6,370 nt of DNA from an uncultured Collinsella sp. Its GTDB lineage: Bacteria; Actinomycetota; Coriobacteriia; Coriobacteriales; Coriobacteriaceae. Made by a program: the position numbers and the translations under genes. Below the pieces are notes generated by a model. The model saw nothing but the letters and a program-made list of their open reading frames with translations. It made no database searches and was not told the origin of the DNA. The DNA lies in NCBI GenBank assembly GCA_902494945.1, contig CABUVF010000126.1, positions 1-6,370 of the forward strand, in the 5' to 3' direction. Of this stretch, positions 4,819 through 6,370 are shown piece after piece (the stretch's first letter is position 1; every line of letters starts with the position of its first letter).

Positions 4819-6249
4819 AGGTTGCAGAGTGCTCCCCATTAGCTGCAATTCCAAGGTAGTTAGTACTTTTGGACTCAGATCGTCATACTGAACAAGAATT
4901 TGAGTTGAGTTTTCAGGGACAGATGCGCCAGCGGCACACCAAAAACAGTCACCGATATCGATAAAAGGGATGCTCGAGCGCGTGAGGGCCCGTGCAAAAG
5001 AGCTTCCGCCCGCGTCACACTCCACGGCCACGACGCAGTAAAGGCCGGCGTCCGCGTACTCGATCGAGACTTCCCCTGCCGGAAACGTTTTCCGTACAAG
5101 CGCCGCCAGGCCATCACGCGCCCCACGAGCACGAACGCGCACGCGGTTCACATGTCGCTCGTAATCACCCGATTCCAGCAAACGCGCCAAGGCAACCTGA
5201 TCAACAGAACTTACCGACGAGGCGTAGAAACCAAGGTTGCGTTTAAACCTCTCCATTAGTTCATCGGGCAGCACCATGTACGCCAAACGTAACGCCGATG
5301 AAAGGCTCTTCGAAAACGTGTTGGTGTAGATAACCGACTGGGCGGCATCGATCGACGCGAGCGCGGGAATCGGCTTGCCGGCAAGGCGAAACTCACAATC
5401 AAAGTCGTCTTCGATGAGATACCGACCTGGCCGCTCGGCGGCCCAGCTCAGCAACGCATAGCGACGTGCAATGCTCGTCACAAGGCCGGTCGGATACTGA
5501 TGGGACGGCATCAGATGAAGTACATCGGTCCCGGTTTTCTGCAGAGCGCTCAAGTCCACGCCCTCATCATCCAACGGGATATGTCGAACTTTGCAGCCCA
5601 TAGCCTGATAGATGCGCGTCAAGCGCAAATAGCCTGGATCCTCGACGGCATACACCTTGTCCGCGCCAAGCAACTGAACCAACATGGTATCGAGCAGCTG
5701 GGCGCCCGCACCGATAACGATATTGTCGGGGTCGACATTCATGCCCCTTGTCCCGCGCAGATGGTGCGCAATCGCACGTCGCAGTCGAGCGGTGCCCTGC
5801 GCCGGTGCGGGCGAAAAGATTTCACGTTCGTCTTCGGACGTCAGCGTCGCCCGTAGCGCACTTTGCCAAAGCCGCGCCGCCTCCAAAGCGGAAGGAGAAA
5901 GTGCGTCGAATCGCTCTGCCTGCCCCATGGCATCATGCGCGCTGGGACCAACAGGGACAGCATCTCGGTCGATATCCCCCGCAGCAAAAGCCAAAACCGG
6001 CGCATCCGGAAGCTCGCACGCGTAGTAGCCACGACGCGGCATCGAGCAAATATAGCCCTCGGCAAGCAACTGGCTATATGCATTCTCGATGGTAATGACA
6101 CTGATACCCAAATGACTCGCAAAGGCGCGCTTAGACGGCAGATGCTCCCCCGCCGCAATACGGCCAGCAACAATATCATCGCGAATTTGCTGGTAAACAT
6201 ACTCATAAAGCGATGCTTCGCCGCGTTTTTCCAAATTGTAGTCAAGCAT
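4813..6249 (-). CDS. MocR-family regulator (GntR wHTH fused to aminotransferase-like domain)
   Basis: Cytoplasmic DNA-binding regulator that senses PLP or a PLP-linked ligand. The 478-aa protein has a GntR winged helix at about 12-77 (LPSKRAFASHLGIS, 37-50, is the recognition region; the wing is at 65-76) and a fold-type I aminotransferase domain from about 125 to 470. PLP site: YLIEDDFDCEF (277-287) with Asp281 and TNTFSKSLSSALRLAY (309-324) with Lys314, the expected Schiff-base lysine; MPSHQYPTG at 247-255 is the usual substrate-loop motif. Phe283 replaces the Tyr common in EDDYDSEF. The N-terminus (LDYNLEKRG...LYEYVYQQIRDDI) resembles PdxR-like members that control vitamin B6 synthesis, but no pdx gene is visible, so I give no symbol. 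ATG at 6249 is preferred to an upstream in-frame TTG at 6282 because AGGTGA lies 7 bases before it. The last Lys codon and TGA lie in the repeat at 4700-4818. Direct repeats upstream suggest autoregulation or control of a divergent gene beyond 6370. Confidence 0.93.
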   Translation of the reverse strand: MLDYNLEKRGEASLYEYVYQQIRDDIVAGRIAAGEHLPSKRAFASHLGISVITIENAYSQLLAEGYICSMPRRGYYACELPDAPVLAFAAGDIDRDAVPVGPSAHDAMGQAERFDALSPSALEAARLWQSALRATLTSEDEREIFSPAPAQGTARLRRAIAHHLRGTRGMNVDPDNIVIGAGAQLLDTMLVQLLGADKVYAVEDPGYLRLTRIYQAMGCKVRHIPLDDEGVDLSALQKTGTDVLHLMPSHQYPTGLVTSIARRYALLSWAAERPGRYLIEDDFDCEFRLAGKPIPALASIDAAQSVIYTNTFSKSLSSALRLAYMVLPDELMERFKRNLGFYASSVSSVDQVALARLLESGDYERHVNRVRVRARGARDGLAALVRKTFPAGEVSIEYADAGLYCVVAVECDAGGSSFARALTRSSIPFIDIGDCFWCAAGASVPENSTQILVQYDDLSPKVLTTLELQLMGSTLQPK

Positions 6250-6256
6250 GAGCCTA

Positions 6257-6262
6257 TCACCT
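6257..6262 (-). promoter_or_regulatory. Ribosome-binding site of the MocR gene
   Basis: AGGTGA on the minus strand, 7 bases before ATG 6249. It decides the start in favour of the 478-aa form over the TTG at 6282, which would add 11 residues before the conserved beginning of the family. It overlaps one copy of the direct repeat, so a bound regulator could also block this region. Confidence 0.65.
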
Positions 6263-6306
6263 GACCTTATTAAGCCATTCAATCTGGTATTAGTCTGACC
6301 TTGTTA
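6261..6306. repeat. Direct repeats upstream of the MocR gene, candidate operator
   Basis: CTGACCTTATTA (6261-6272) and CTGACCTTGTTA (6295-6306) match in 11 of 12 positions with the same orientation, 34 bp start to start (about three helical turns). MocR/GabR/PdxR proteins are known to bind direct repeats as head-to-tail dimers, so this is a good autoregulatory site. A weaker half-like sequence (CTGGTATTA, 6284-6292) lies between them. Confidence 0.55.
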
Positions 6307-6370
6307 TTATCTTGAAAACTGAGTATTTCGCCATACCCAGCTCCCCGATAGGATGTTCCGTCAAGCAATG
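6307..6370. other. Unassigned right edge
   Basis: Holds no gene I can support. Plus-strand TTGTTA (6302-6307) and TATTTC (6325-6330) are 17 bases apart and could be a weak promoter for a divergent gene beyond the window. Minus-strand reading frames entering from the edge stop at about 6279-6295 and are too short to judge. Confidence 0.3.

Noticed and set aside
6279..6370. Minus-strand reading frames entering from the right edge as a gene end
   Set aside because: Two overlapping frames of 26-29 codons are open, neither recognisable; chance is enough to explain them.

Overview
The window looks like chromosomal DNA of an anaerobic, gut-type actinobacterium of the Coriobacteriia, most like Collinsella. 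This rests on style: G/C-ending codons in the housekeeping genes, the specific iron-alcohol dehydrogenase/aldehyde dehydrogenase pair, a reverse-type rubrerythrin with an N-terminal rubredoxin-like domain, and a MocR regulator of the Firmicutes/Coriobacteria sort. The taxonomic call is inference; there is no rRNA or marker gene here.

Left part, minus strand (1-2328): a two-gene operon read leftwards. An iron-dependent (group III) alcohol dehydrogenase is followed 8 bases later by an NAD(P)-dependent aldehyde dehydrogenase that runs off the left edge. The second gene's Shine-Dalgarno overlaps the end of the first, so the two are probably translationally coupled. Together they can interconvert alcohol, aldehyde and acid. 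The control region upstream carries a near-perfect palindrome (TGTTGATTAGTCAACA) and a second degenerate copy about 64 bp away, which look like repressor or activator operators.

Middle, plus strand (2473-3210): a divergent single-gene unit for a 186-aa rubrerythrin (peroxide reductase) with its own promoter, a structured 5' leader, a small hairpin that takes in the ribosome-binding site, and a strong intrinsic terminator.

Right part (3279-6370), read on the minus strand in the order MocR regulator, repeat copy 2, nuclease-like gene, repeat copy 1. Two 119-bp copies (about 83% identical) of a MITE-like element with 16-bp terminal inverted repeats lie in the same orientation on either side of a gene for an AbiEi-like/PD-(D/E)XK (DUF559/Vsr-like) protein. 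Both copies abut the 3' end of the gene upstream of them so closely that the element's terminal repeat supplies the last codons and the stop: TAG for the nuclease gene and TGA for the MocR gene. This is the most unusual structure in the window. The MocR protein (wHTH plus aminotransferase fold) has a Phe where relatives usually have the PLP-contacting Tyr, and its upstream region carries two 12-bp direct repeats typical in arrangement of MocR operators.

I do not see a phage, CRISPR array, tRNA or rRNA. The clearest candidate for something little described is the stop-codon-supplying repeat family and the nuclease-like gene it brackets.
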